Part shown: piece after piece, positions 36,086-45,809 of the stretch
How positions within the stretch are numbered: position 1 is the stretch's first letter
Layout of the letters: the number at the start of each line of letters is the position of its first letter
Assembly: GCF_020991085.1 (NCBI RefSeq)
Contig: NZ_CP087719.1
Location: forward strand, 4,732,001-4,796,000
DNA: 64,000 nt
Reading direction: 5' to 3'
Origin: Roseomonas sp. OT10
GTDB lineage: Bacteria; Pseudomonadota; Alphaproteobacteria; Acetobacterales; Acetobacteraceae
Notes under the pieces: model-generated
The model's input: only the letters and a program-made list of their open reading frames with translations
What the model was told of the DNA's origin: nothing
Database searches by the model: none
Made by a program: the position numbers and the translations under genes

Positions 36086-38236
36086 ATGGCATTGGGCGTG
36101 GCGCTGAAGGTGGCTCCGGAGCTGCAGGCCTTTGTCGAGCGCGAGGCGATCCCCGGCACGGGTGTCTCGCCCGAGGCATTCTGGTCCGGGATGGAGAAGA
36201 TCCTGCTCGACCTCGCCCCGCGCAACGCGGCGCTGTTGCAGCAGCGCGACGGGCTGCAGGCGCAGATCGACCTGTGGCACCGCGAACACCCCCAGCGCCC
36301 GGTGGAGGCCGCTGCCTACGAGGCCTTCCTGCGCGAGATCGGCTACCTGCGCGATCCGCCGGGCGAAGTGGTGGTGGCCACGCAGAACGTGGACCCGGAG
36401 ATCGCTTCCATCGCCGGGCCGCAGCTCGTCGTGCCGGTGAACAACGCCCGCTATGCGCTGAACGCCGCCAATGCCCGCTGGGGCAGCCTGTACGACGCGC
36501 TCTACGGCACCGACGCCATCCCGCAGGAGGGGCCGAAGGCCAAGGGCTACGATCCCGCGCGCGGCGCCAAGGTGATCGCCCGCGCCCGCGCCGCGCTGGA
36601 CGAGGCGGCGCCGCTGGCCCAGGGCAGCCACGCCGATGCGACGGGCTACGCGGTGAAGGACGGGGCGCTGGCGGTGACGCTGAAGGGCGGCGCCGCGACC
36701 GCGCTGCGCGACCCGGCGCAGTTCGTCGGCTATTCGGGCGAGGCGGCGGACCCGTCGGCCGTGCTGCTGCGCAAGAACGGGTTGCACCTGGAGATCGTCT
36801 TCGACCGCGGCAGCGCGATCGGCAAGGACGACGCGGCCGGCATCTCCGACCTCGTGCTGGAGAGCGCGCTCTCCACCATCCAGGATTGCGAGGATTCCGT
36901 CGCCGCCGTGGATGCCGCCGACAAGGTGCTGGTCTACCGCAACTGGCTCGGCCTGATGAAGGGCGACCTGGTCGAGAGTTTCGAGAAGGGTGGCAAGATG
37001 GTCACCCGCAGGCTCAACCCCGACCGGTCCTGGACGAAGCCCGACGGCGGCACGCTGACCCTGCCGGGCCGCTCCATGATGCTGGTGCGCAATGTCGGCC
37101 ACCACATGATGACCGATGCCGTGACCTTCGAGGGCAACCCCGTCCCGGAGACGATCCTGGACGCGATGGTCACCTCGCTGATCGCGCTGCACGACATCGG
37201 GCCGAACGGGAAGCACCTGAACTCCCGCGCCGGCTCCGTCTACATCGTCAAGCCCAAGATGCACGGGCCGGACGAGGTGGCCTGGGCGGTGGAGCTGTTC
37301 GGCCGCGTCGAGGACGTGCTGGGCTTGGCGCGCAACACGCTCAAGATGGGCATCATGGACGAGGAGCGGCGGACCACCGTCAACCTCAAGGCCTGCATCG
37401 CCGCGGCACGGGAGCGGGTGGTGTTCATCAACACGGGCTTCCTCGACCGCACCGGCGACGAGATCCACACCTCCATGGAAGCCGGCCCCATGGTGCGCAA
37501 GAACGACATGAAGGCGCAGCCCTGGATCAAGGCCTACGAGGAGAACAACGTCGACACCGGCCTGGAATGCGGGCTGCGCGGCAAGGCGCAGATCGGCAAG
37601 GGCATGTGGGCCGCGCCCGACGCCATGGCGGACATGCTGGCACAGAAGGTCGGCCACCCGAAGGCCGGCGCCAACACCGCCTGGGTGCCCTCTCCGACCG
37701 CCGCCACGCTGCATGCGCTGCACTACCATCAGGTGGACGTGGCGGCGCGGCAGGAGGAGATCGCGGCCGGCGGCCGCCGCGGCCGGCTGGAGGACATCCT
37801 GACCGTCCCCCTGGCGGCGAGCACCAACTGGGCCCCCGCCGATGTGCAGGCGGAGCTGGACAACAACGCCCAGGGCATCCTCGGCTATGTCGTGCGCTGG
37901 GTGGACCAGGGCGTGGGCTGCTCCAAGGTGCCCGACATCCATGACGTGGGCCTGATGGAGGACCGCGCGACCCTGCGCATCTCCGCCCAGCACATCGCCA
38001 ACTGGCTGCGCCACGGCATCGCCACCGAAGGGATGGTGATGGAGACGATGAAGCGCATGGCCGGGGTGGTGGACCGCCAGAACGCGGGCGACCCGAACTA
38101 TACCCCCATGGCGCCGGGCTTCGATGGACCGGCCTTCAAGGCGGCCTGCGACTTGGTCTTCAAGGGCGCGGCCCAGCCCAACGGCTACACCGAGTTCATC
38201 CTGACCGAGCGCCGCCGCGAGGCGAAGGCGGCGTAG
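36086..38236 (+). CDS. glcB: Malate synthase G
   Basis: A 716-residue enzyme condensing glyoxylate and acetyl-CoA to malate, close to the family length of about 723. The N-terminal domain has [45 protein letters not shown]. The TIM-barrel core has the stretch [41 protein letters not shown]. The late block [42 protein letters not shown] precedes the C-terminal plug. ATG 36086 follows GGAGGAG. It lets the cell grow on acetate or glycolate. No isocitrate lyase gene is adjacent. Confidence 0.96.
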   Translation: MALGVALKVAPELQAFVEREAIPGTGVSPEAFWSGMEKILLDLAPRNAALLQQRDGLQAQIDLWHREHPQRPVEAAAYEAFLREIGYLRDPPGEVVVATQNVDPEIASIAGPQLVVPVNNARYALNAANARWGSLYDALYGTDAIPQEGPKAKGYDPARGAKVIARARAALDEAAPLAQGSHADATGYAVKDGALAVTLKGGAATALRDPAQFVGYSGEAADPSAVLLRKNGLHLEIVFDRGSAIGKDDAAGISDLVLESALSTIQDCEDSVAAVDAADKVLVYRNWLGLMKGDLVESFEKGGKMVTRRLNPDRSWTKPDGGTLTLPGRSMMLVRNVGHHMMTDAVTFEGNPVPETILDAMVTSLIALHDIGPNGKHLNSRAGSVYIVKPKMHGPDEVAWAVELFGRVEDVLGLARNTLKMGIMDEERRTTVNLKACIAAARERVVFINTGFLDRTGDEIHTSMEAGPMVRKNDMKAQPWIKAYEENNVDTGLECGLRGKAQIGKGMWAAPDAMADMLAQKVGHPKAGANTAWVPSPTAATLHALHYHQVDVAARQEEIAAGGRRGRLEDILTVPLAASTNWAPADVQAELDNNAQGILGYVVRWVDQGVGCSKVPDIHDVGLMEDRATLRISAQHIANWLRHGIATEGMVMETMKRMAGVVDRQNAGDPNYTPMAPGFDGPAFKAACDLVFKGAAQPNGYTEFILTERRREAKAA

Positions 38237-38290
38237 CGCGAGAGGGCCGGCGGGCGGGCCGCGGCACGCCGCCCGGACCCTGTCTCTGGG

Positions 38291-38711
38291 TGCGCACCGT
38301 CGGCGGGATGACCTGCCCCGTTGTGCTGTGGTGTTCCAGCTGCGGACCGGGAGGGGACGCCGTCCCCTCCCAGACCCTCCCCTGCCGGGGCCACAAGCGG
38401 GCCCCGGACCCCGCTGGGAGTTGGCTCTACAGGGCTGCCGTCAGCCTGCGGGCTGAACCCTGACGGAACACGGACCGGCGGGACTCTGGAAAAGCTTCAG
38501 AGGGCGTCCGCGAGTGCGGAGGCCGTACCCGCCGAGGAGCCATGCTCCTCGGCGCCTCGACCCTGTCTCAAGCTGTCCCGCGGCAGCGCTGATCGGGTCC
38601 AGGGCCCGCAGGGTCCTGGCGGAGTGGGGGTACGGGGGCGAGGCAGAGCCTTGCCCCCGGGCAATCAGCACCACGCCGGCACGGATCAAGGCATCGCGCC
38701 ATCCGTATCAG
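38291..38711 (-). repeat. Dispersed intergenic element, copy 3 (reverse, near full length)
   Basis: A 421-bp copy with all landmarks. Read on the minus strand it starts CTGATACGGATGGCGCGATG (38711 downwards), then CCCGGGGGCAAGG, the central hairpin (38531-38553), the GTTCAGCCCGCAGGCTGA box, the CCGGGGCC stem, the GGGAGGGGAC hairpin and the opposite inverted end near 38291. The TGA of its first end is the stop of the degenerate reading frame at 38708. It lies between convergent malate synthase and glycosyltransferase genes. Confidence 0.88.
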
Positions 38712-38853
38712 AACTGCCAGTCGCCGTGGGACAGCAACAGAGCGACGCCGAAGTCCTGCGCGGCGTCGACGCCGTTCAGCGCCTCGCGCGGGGCGGGTTG
38801 AAGAGGCGGATCGTGCCGGGGTGCAGCGGATCGCCTGGCAGCCTGAAGCTCAT
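38708..38853 (-). pseudogene. Frameshifted C-terminal gene remnant after the glycosyltransferase
   Basis: Reading minus strand from about 38853, the frame MSFRLPGDPLHPGTIRLF then NPPR continues sensibly only if two bases are skipped near 38791, giving EALNGVDAAQDFGVALLL and SHGDWQF before TGA at 38708-38710. The reconstructed 48-residue stretch looks like a protein C-terminus, but the intact frame ends early at ARR. I do not recognise the family. It is read in the same direction as the glycosyltransferase, and its stop codon is part of the end of repeat copy 3. It could be a relic of a larger gene removed by deletion or element insertion. Confidence 0.35.
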
Positions 38854-38913
38854 GCTCGTGGTGAAGCCCGTCTCCTCTGGCAGCCGCTGCGGGTTCCGTG
38901 GCTCCCTGGGCGT

Positions 38914-41900
38914 TCAGCCGACTCCCCTTGCGGCGAAGATTTCCCGCAGCCGGTGCGCCGCGATCCGGCCGACATTCCCGGGGCCGTAACGCTCCTCCAC
39001 CAGCAACCGGCCTGCGCGGGCACGGGCGGCGGCCTCGTCGCGATGCCCGAAGACGCGGCGCATGGCCTCGACGCTGGCAGCCTCGTCCGGCTCCGCCCAG
39101 ACCTGGCCGGCGGCGTGGACGTAGTCGTCATCGGCCAGCGGGCGCAGGCTGTAGGGGACGGGATAGCCGGTCCGTTCCGAGAGGAAGTCGGTGCTGCCGG
39201 AATAATCCGTCCCGATCACCACCTTGCCGAGTGCCATGGCCTCGACCATGCCGAAGCCGAAGCCCTCCGCCCGGTGCAGCGAGACGTAGCAGTCGGTGGC
39301 CGCAATCAGGGACAGCATCTCGTCCCGCGTCAGGGATTCGTCGATGATCTCGATGCGCCCGTCATACTGCGCCGCCGCGCGCAGCTGCCGCCGCACCTTC
39401 GGGAAATGGTCCGGATGGCCGGTCGTCTTGATGATCAGCCGGACGGGGGTGGCCGGGTCGGGGAAGGCCCTGCGGAAGGCGCGCACGACGCCAAGCGGGT
39501 TCTTGCGCTGCGGGAAGGAGAAGTAGTCGAAGGAGAAGAGGAAGTGGAACTGCCCCTCCTCCAGGCCGAAGTGACGGCGCCCGTCGAGCTGCGGCGCGGG
39601 CCGCTCGACACAGGGCGGGACGACGGTGATCGGCCGGTCGAAGATGGTGCGGAAGCTTTCGGCCACGAAGGCATTGGGTGCCCAGATCTCGTCGATCCGC
39701 TCCAGCGGCGTCCGCCAGGCCTCCGGCGCGCGGCTCAGCTCCCAGTAGGTGCGCAGGATGTTGTGGCTGCGGGCGAAATGATCCGCGCTGACATGGCGGA
39801 AGACGTTCGGCAGCTCGTCCGGCATCACCTCGATGACGTTGACGGCATGCGTCTTCGTCTCGTCGTAGCGCTCCGTCATGTAGGGGACGGTGCGGCGCCC
39901 CTCGACCCCGATGCCGAAGGGGTAGATGCTGAACTGCGTCTCCGTCCGCGACAGGGCGAGGGCGAGGCCGCGCAGCGACTGGCCCAGCCCGAGTTGCGCG
40001 TCGATGTAGCCGATCAGCAGCGCGGAATCCGGCAGTGGCGCGCGACCGGGCCGCAAGGGTGCCGCCAGCTGCCGGGCCGGCTGCAGCCGTGCCGATAGCG
40101 AGCGGCCCAGGCGCAGGACCTGCCCCGAGCGGTGGGTGAGGAAGGCGCCCAGTTCCCCGGCGACCTGACGGCCGGCGAAGCCGAGGCCGCGCTCCTGCCA
40201 GACCTCGCCGAACTGCGACACCAGCCGGCCCATGGTGCGGACGCGCCGCGCCGCGATGGGCCCGAGGCGGCGCCCCACGGAAGGCGGAAGCTGCACCGCC
40301 GCGGGACCCGCGGCGACCGCCTGGGTCGCCGGGGGGCCGGCCTCCAGCCGTCCCAGCACCGGCGCGGGGTCCTGGTCCTGCAGCCGGGTGAGCGCCTCGT
40401 AGAGGCCCATGGTGGTGTGGCGCAGGGTGGCGGCGTTGCGCACGCGGTAGAAGCCCGCCTCGGCCAGCGCGGCGCGGCCGGCGGCGTCGAGGCGAAGGCT
40501 GTCCTCCAGGCACGCGAGGAGCCGGCCCGCATCGGCCGGCGCCTCGGCGAAGCCCAGCGCGCCGCCGACCGCAAGCTCCGACACCGGCCCCTTCTGGCCG
40601 ACGAGGCAGGGCACGCCGCAGGCCAGGGATTGCAGCGCCGCGAGGCTGGCCGCCTTGCCGCGGGCGGCGAGGATCGTGAACTCCACGCCGCGGTAGAGGG
40701 GCGCGAGCGTCTCGGCCGGCAGCGGCGCGAGCAGGTCGTGCACCTCGACACGTGCCGCTTCGTGGCGCGCGATCTCCACCGGCCCGGCGCGGAGGGCGAC
40801 ATCCGGCGGGTGGCCGAGCACGTCGCGCAGCCCCTGGCCGAGCAGCACCAGGCGCGCGTCCCGGCCGCCGGCGACGAAGCGCTGCCAGGCCTCCAGGAGC
40901 GCGCGCAGCGGCCCGCTCTGCTGCCCGTGGACGAAGGCGAGGTAGGACGGCGCCTGATGCAGGCGGCGGGCCGGGCCCCAGGGGTGGAAGATATCCGGCT
41001 CGATCCCCAGCGGCAGGCGGAGGCAGTCCGCCAGGCCCTGCGCAGCGAAGGCCCGGCGCATGGTCTCGGAGGTGGCGAAGACGGCGCGGCAGGCCTGTCC
41101 CTGGTCGATCCAGCGCCCGGGAATGCGGTCGCCCTCATAGGTGGTGAGGAGGTAGCCGGGCGAGGCCACGGGCACGGGCGAGACCAGCAGCTCCGGCGCC
41201 TCCGCCTCGATCATGCCGTAGTGCCGCAGATAGGCGTGCAGCGCGTGGTCCAGCGCGTCGTGCCCGCGTCCCGCCCGATCCTGCGCGGGCGTGTGGCGGA
41301 CGGCGTAGCCGAGGTGCTTGCGCGCGAAGTAGCGCTTGTTCCTCTCGATGTAGCGCGTCTTCCTGTCGAGCTTCTCGCGGTTCATCGTCGAACTGGAGTA
41401 GTGCTCGATCTGCGAGGCGGGGAGGTAGGCACAGCCATAGCCTGCCCGGCGCAGGCGGAAGCCGAAATCCGCATCCTCGTGGTAGAAGCCGTACTCGTCG
41501 TCGAGGAAGCCGATCTCCTCGATCGCGGAAAGGCGCACCAGCGCGCAGGTCAGCTCGCAGAAATCCGCCTCCAGCCGCCGCACCGCCCCGTCCACCGGCT
41601 GCACGTCGTGCAGGAAGGCGACCTGTTCCAGGTTCCAGGAGACGCGGACGGAGAGCACCGGCTCGTCCAGCGTCTCGTCGATGATCACCTGCGACGGCGT
41701 GACGATGCCCAGCCGCGGGTCGCGCTCCATCTCCGCCAGGAGCTCGGCCAGCACGTCGGTGCGGAAGGTGATGTCGTTGTTGGCGACGCAGACGAAGGGG
41801 AAGCTGCGCTCGCGGGCGAGGCGCGCCGCGATGTTGCAGCCCTGGGTATAGCTGTGCGGCTGCCCCAGCTGCACCAGCTCCACCCCCGCCTCCGCGCAGA

Positions 41901-42066
41901 CGCGCGCGGTGTCGTCCGTGCTACCCTGGTCGAGGACGACGACATTGGACGGCTTGAACCGCAAGGTCGGCAGCATGCGGGCGAGCAGGGCGCCGCCGTT
42001 GATCGACGGAATCGCCAGCAGGATCTTGTCGCACCACGCTTCGGTCATCGGATAGCCGGTTCCCAC
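38914..42066 (-). CDS. Large three-domain glycosyltransferase (GT2 plus two GT4-like domains)
   Basis: A 1050-residue cytoplasmic protein. Residues about 14-250 are a family 2 transferase (VVVLDQGSTDDT, VANNDITF, and the acceptor block DDEYGFYHEDADFGFRLRRAGY). Residues about 300-565 resemble a GT4/GT-B domain lacking an obvious catalytic EX7E. Residues about 690-1045 are a second GT4 domain with HRAEGFGFGMVEAMALGKVVIGTDYSGSTDF, carrying the sugar-nucleotide EX7E pattern. Such multidomain enzymes build several linkages of a surface glycan (O-antigen, capsule or flagellin glycan). ATG 42066 was chosen because AGGA lies 6 nt upstream; an ATG 6 codons later is possible. Confidence 0.85.
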   Translation of the reverse strand: MGTGYPMTEAWCDKILLAIPSINGGALLARMLPTLRFKPSNVVVLDQGSTDDTARVCAEAGVELVQLGQPHSYTQGCNIAARLARERSFPFVCVANNDITFRTDVLAELLAEMERDPRLGIVTPSQVIIDETLDEPVLSVRVSWNLEQVAFLHDVQPVDGAVRRLEADFCELTCALVRLSAIEEIGFLDDEYGFYHEDADFGFRLRRAGYGCAYLPASQIEHYSSSTMNREKLDRKTRYIERNKRYFARKHLGYAVRHTPAQDRAGRGHDALDHALHAYLRHYGMIEAEAPELLVSPVPVASPGYLLTTYEGDRIPGRWIDQGQACRAVFATSETMRRAFAAQGLADCLRLPLGIEPDIFHPWGPARRLHQAPSYLAFVHGQQSGPLRALLEAWQRFVAGGRDARLVLLGQGLRDVLGHPPDVALRAGPVEIARHEAARVEVHDLLAPLPAETLAPLYRGVEFTILAARGKAASLAALQSLACGVPCLVGQKGPVSELAVGGALGFAEAPADAGRLLACLEDSLRLDAAGRAALAEAGFYRVRNAATLRHTTMGLYEALTRLQDQDPAPVLGRLEAGPPATQAVAAGPAAVQLPPSVGRRLGPIAARRVRTMGRLVSQFGEVWQERGLGFAGRQVAGELGAFLTHRSGQVLRLGRSLSARLQPARQLAAPLRPGRAPLPDSALLIGYIDAQLGLGQSLRGLALALSRTETQFSIYPFGIGVEGRRTVPYMTERYDETKTHAVNVIEVMPDELPNVFRHVSADHFARSHNILRTYWELSRAPEAWRTPLERIDEIWAPNAFVAESFRTIFDRPITVVPPCVERPAPQLDGRRHFGLEEGQFHFLFSFDYFSFPQRKNPLGVVRAFRRAFPDPATPVRLIIKTTGHPDHFPKVRRQLRAAAQYDGRIEIIDESLTRDEMLSLIAATDCYVSLHRAEGFGFGMVEAMALGKVVIGTDYSGSTDFLSERTGYPVPYSLRPLADDDYVHAAGQVWAEPDEAASVEAMRRVFGHRDEAAARARAGRLLVEERYGPGNVGRIAAHRLREIFAARGVG

Positions 42067-42355
42067 CCCATCCTGCGCGTCCTAGGGCTGCAACGCACGG
42101 CAGGCATCCGAAACGCATGAGCTGGTGCGATACCGCTCCGAACCGGCCTTAACAAGGACGGGCGGTAACGGGTGACGCCACACCTTCTCGTGCTTCGCGG
42201 GCCCACCGCCCGGTGGCGGGCAGGCGGGGTCTTCACTCGCGCCGGGCTGGGGGAGCGCCTCTCGCGAGCCCCTGCGGGGTGACCTATGTTGGATACTGGC
42301 GTTGTTTTGCTCCAGCAGCCATGCTGGCTGGAACAGCCGTTCCAGGAAATGGGAG
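42067..42355. promoter_or_regulatory. Divergent intergenic region, glycosyltransferase / Na-Pi transporter
   Basis: The 289 bp between two divergent genes holds no convincing gene. It has a small hairpin CCAGCA-GCCA-TGCTGG at about 42313-42328 close to the transporter start and otherwise G/C-rich sequence. It should contain both promoters; no known operator was recognised. Confidence 0.4.
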
Positions 42356-44029
42356 GTGAACGAGACCTTGGGCGCATTCCGGCTGCTGATCGAACTGGCG
42401 GGCGAGGCGGCCCTGTTGCTCTATGGTCTCAGCCTGATCCAGCGGGGCGTCGAGCGGGCCTATGGCGCCGCGCTGCGCGAGGGGCTGGGCCGGGCGCTAC
42501 GCGACCGCTGGCGCGCCTTCGCCGCCGGGCTGGCGGCAACGACCGCGCTGCAATCCTCCACTGCCGCCGGGCTGATGGTCGGCGGGCTGCACGCCGCCGG
42601 TGCGCTGGGGCTCACCATGGCCCTGGCCGCGATGCTGGGGGCGAATGTCGGCACCGCCCTGATCGTCCAGGCCCTGTCCTTCGACGTCAGCACCCTGGCC
42701 CCCGCCCTGATCCTGCTGGGCTGGGCCGCCATGCGCCGCGGCCGGCGCGCCCGCACTCGGGATCTGGGGCGGGCGGGGGTCGGGCTGGGCCTGATGCTGA
42801 CCGCCCTGCACCTGATGATCGTGACGATCCAGCCGGTCGAGGAATCCGGCACGCTGCGCGCCCTGCTGCCTCTGCTGGACGGCGCGCCGTTCATCGCGCT
42901 GCTGCTGGTCGCCGGCCTGGCCTGGGCGACCCATTCCTCCCTGGCGGCGGTGCTGCTGGTGGGCTCGCTGGCGTCCACGGGGGTCCTGTCGCCGGAGACG
43001 AGCCTGGCCATGGTCGCGGGGGCCAATCTGGGCGGGGCGGTCCCGCCGCTGCTGGCCGTGCGCCATGCCGGTCGCGGCACGCCGGACCCTGCCCGGCTGC
43101 GCCTGCCGGTGGGCAACCTGCTGAACCGCGCTGTCGGCGTCGCCCTGACCCTGGCGCTGCTGCCCTGGCTGGCCGGGGCGCTGAGCCACCTGCATGGCAG
43201 CCCGGCCCAGATGGTCGCCAACGCCCATCTGGGCTTCAACCTGGCGCTGGCCGTGCTCTTCCTGCCGTTGCTGGACCCGCTGGCCGCGCTGCTGCGCCGG
43301 CTCCTTCCTGCCCTCGCGCCCGAGGCGGATGCCGGCGCCGCGCGCTACCTGGACGATGCGTCGCTGGCCACCCCCGCCGTTGCCCTGGCCAATGCCTCGC
43401 GGGAGGTGCTGCGCGTGGCCGATACGGTGGAGGCGATGCTCCGCGCCTCCTCCGAGGCGCTGCAGCGGGGCGACCGCGATGCCGCCAAGTCGGCCGGCGC
43501 CCTGGACGACGTGGTGGACCGGCTGCACGGCGCCGTGCACGCCTACCTCGCCCGCCTGCCGCGGGAGTCGATGCCGGAGAACGAGGCGCAGCGTCTGGCC
43601 GAGATCCGCCACTTCGCCATCGCGCTGGAGCATGCAGGCGACGCCGTGGACCGCGGCCTGATCCGGCACGCCACCCGCCGCGCCCGGCGCGGCATCCCGC
43701 TGTCCCCGGACGAGGCCGCGCGCCTTGCCGCCTTGCATGAGCGGCTGGTCGGTCAGCTCCGCCTTGCCGTCGCCGTCTTCATGCTGGAAGACACCGAGGC
43801 TGCCCGGCAACTGGTGCGGGAAAAGGAGTCCTGGCGCGAGGCCGAGCGCGAGGCCGCCGACCACCTGGCCGAGACGGGGGCCGAACCCTCCGCCACCGCG
43901 AGCCTGGCGCTGGACGTGATCCGCGACCTGAAGCGGATCGCCGCCCACTTCGCCACCGTCGCCTACCCGTTGCTGGAACGCCAGGGCGAGCTGCGGACGA
44001 CCCGCCTGCGCGCGGCAAGCATCGGGTAG
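42356..44029 (+). CDS. Na+/phosphate cotransporter family protein with PhoU-like tail
   Basis: About 557 residues. The membrane half has the inverted repeat of the Na/Pi-II family, with the paired QSS-like motifs TTALQSSTAAGLMVGGL (about residue 60) and WATHSSLAAVLLVGSL (about residue 190) and the intervening LGANVGTALIVQ and GANLGGAVPPLL. The C-terminal about 200 residues are helical and PhoU-like (VEAMLRASSEALQRGD..., MLEDTEAARQLVREKESWREAEREAADHL). It resembles YjbB/NptA and probably moves phosphate with sodium. GTG 42356, after AGGAAATGGGAG, was chosen; TTG 42368 is possible. Confidence 0.88.
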   Translation: MNETLGAFRLLIELAGEAALLLYGLSLIQRGVERAYGAALREGLGRALRDRWRAFAAGLAATTALQSSTAAGLMVGGLHAAGALGLTMALAAMLGANVGTALIVQALSFDVSTLAPALILLGWAAMRRGRRARTRDLGRAGVGLGLMLTALHLMIVTIQPVEESGTLRALLPLLDGAPFIALLLVAGLAWATHSSLAAVLLVGSLASTGVLSPETSLAMVAGANLGGAVPPLLAVRHAGRGTPDPARLRLPVGNLLNRAVGVALTLALLPWLAGALSHLHGSPAQMVANAHLGFNLALAVLFLPLLDPLAALLRRLLPALAPEADAGAARYLDDASLATPAVALANASREVLRVADTVEAMLRASSEALQRGDRDAAKSAGALDDVVDRLHGAVHAYLARLPRESMPENEAQRLAEIRHFAIALEHAGDAVDRGLIRHATRRARRGIPLSPDEAARLAALHERLVGQLRLAVAVFMLEDTEAARQLVREKESWREAEREAADHLAETGAEPSATASLALDVIRDLKRIAAHFATVAYPLLERQGELRTTRLRAASIG

Positions 44030-44417
44030 CCCGGCGCGGCGGTCGCCCCGGCGCCCCGGCGTGGGACCGGGAGGGGACGCCGTCCCCTCCCAGACCCTCC
44101 CCGGCCGGGGCCACAAGCGGGCCCCGGACCCCGCTGGGAGTCTGGCTCTACGCGGTGGGCGTCAGTCTGCGGGCTGGACCTTGACGGAACGTGGACAAGC
44201 GGGACTCTGGAAAAGCTCCAAAGGCGTCCGCGAGCGCGGACCACGTACCCGCCGAGGAGCATGGCTCCTCGGCGCCTCGACCCCGTATCAGGCTGTCCCG
44301 CGGCAGCGCCGATCGGGTCCAGGGCCCGCAGGGTCCTGGCGGAGTGGGGGTACGGGGGCGAGGCAGAGCCTTGCCCCCGGGCCACGGGCGCCAATCCGGC
44401 AGGCATCAGCGCATCAG
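44030..44417 (-). repeat. Dispersed intergenic element, copy 4 (reverse)
   Basis: Read on the minus strand it begins CTGATGCGCTGATGCC (44417 downward), a shortened form of the family end, then GTGGCCCGGGGGCAAGG, the central hairpin (44251-44273), the GTCAAGGTCCAGCCCGCAGACTGAC box, the CCGGGGCC stem and GGGAGGGGAC hairpin. Its far end near 44030 is lost or very diverged. The TGA in the first end is the stop codon of the M20 peptidase gene. It lies between convergent genes and fills the whole gap. Confidence 0.85.
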
Positions 44418-45676
44418 GCCACGCCGGCGACGGCCATCACCACGCCGAGGGCGGTGGCGATGCCTGGGGCGCTGACCGCCGGGTCCACGTCGATCCACTC
44501 CTCCAGGGAGTGCGCCCGGTCGCCGTGGCAGCCGGAGGCGACGGTGACGGCGGGGATTCCCAGGCTGATGGGGATGTTGCTGTCCGTGGAGGACGCTTCC
44601 AGCACGGGCGCGAAGCCGCGCGCGGCGATCACCGCGGCGGCCAGGCGGGCGATGCGGGAATCTGGCGCGGTGGTGCCGGCGGGGCGGTCGCCAATGGGCT
44701 TCGCCTCCACCGTGATGCTGCCCTCGCGCGTGCTGCGGGCGGCGTTCTCGTCCGCCACCGCTGCCGGCAGGATGGCCAGGAACTGCTCCTCCAGCCGCGC
44801 CAGCTCGGCCGCCGATTCCGAACGCAGGTCCACCTCCATCCACGCTTCCTCCGGGATGGCGTTGATCGAGGTGCCGCCGCCGATCCGCCCGATCGAGTAG
44901 GTGGTTTTCGGCTGCGCGGGCACCTGGATGCGCGACAGGCCGTCCGCGGCGCGGGCCAGGGCGAAAGCAGGGTTCACCAGCCCGAAGGCGCCGAAGGAAT
45001 GCCCGCCAGGGCCGCGGAAGGCGACGCGGTAGCGCTTGCTGCCGACCGCCCCGGTGACGAGCCGCGCCGTCTCCAGCCCGTCGATGGCGACGAAGGCGGC
45101 GATCGCGTCGCGGTGCCGGTTCTCCCGGAACAGGTGCTTCACCCCGCGCAGGTCGCCCTGTCCCTCCTCGCCGACCGAGGCGGTGATCAGCAGCCCGGCC
45201 CGTGTCCGCACCCCCGCCGCGTCCAGCGCGCGCACGAAGGCGAGCAGCACGGCGAGGCTGCGGCTGTTGTCGCCCACGCCCGGGGCCATGAGCTTCGTGC
45301 CCTCGCGCCGCACCGTCACGTCCGTGCCGGCGGGGAAGACCGTATCGAGATGGGAGCAGACGGCGACCAGCCCGGCGGCGGGGTCGGTGCCGGGGCGCAG
45401 GCCGGTGACGTTGCCCTCCGCATCCGTCTCCACCTCGGTCAGCCCGTGCGCGCGCAGCATCTCCGCATAGGCACGGCCGCGCTCCGCCTCGCCGAAGGGC
45501 GGGGAGGGGATCTGGGTGATGCGGACGATGTCCTCGACGATGCGGTCGTGGTCGTCGCGGATGAAATCGGCGACGCGCCGGAAGGTGTCGCCGCCCAGCA
45601 GTGCCGCCGCCTCCCGGGTCGCGTCGGCCTCGGCCAGCGGGGCGGCGAGGCGGCTGCGCGTGGTCGCGTCATCCAT
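44414..45676 (-). CDS. M20 family metallopeptidase
   Basis: A 420-residue zinc-dependent amidohydrolase/peptidase of the M20 (ArgE/DapE/PepT-like) group. The metal-binding sequence is seen as CSHLDTVFP (His109, Asp111), GVGDNSRSLA (bridging Asp136), VGEEGQGD (general base Glu170, ligand Glu171), a later VAIDGLE, and a C-terminal HSLEEWIDV. The dimerisation domain lies between (about 205-320). The start at 45676 follows AAGGACC. It is divergent from a LysR-type gene, a common activator-target arrangement. The substrate is not predictable. Confidence 0.9.
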   Translation of the reverse strand: MDDATTRSRLAAPLAEADATREAAALLGGDTFRRVADFIRDDHDRIVEDIVRITQIPSPPFGEAERGRAYAEMLRAHGLTEVETDAEGNVTGLRPGTDPAAGLVAVCSHLDTVFPAGTDVTVRREGTKLMAPGVGDNSRSLAVLLAFVRALDAAGVRTRAGLLITASVGEEGQGDLRGVKHLFRENRHRDAIAAFVAIDGLETARLVTGAVGSKRYRVAFRGPGGHSFGAFGLVNPAFALARAADGLSRIQVPAQPKTTYSIGRIGGGTSINAIPEEAWMEVDLRSESAAELARLEEQFLAILPAAVADENAARSTREGSITVEAKPIGDRPAGTTAPDSRIARLAAAVIAARGFAPVLEASSTDSNIPISLGIPAVTVASGCHGDRAHSLEEWIDVDPAVSAPGIATALGVVMAVAGVA

Positions 45677-45809
45677 GGTCGGGGGGTCCTTCCGTTGAGC
45701 GGCGCGGAAGCTGTTCCGGCGTCCCTGCCGGGTCAAGCGCCGCGGGCGGGGGCAGCCCTTCCTACCATCGCGGCGCCGTGGACAATGCGGCCATCCGGGG
45801 AGGGGCCGC

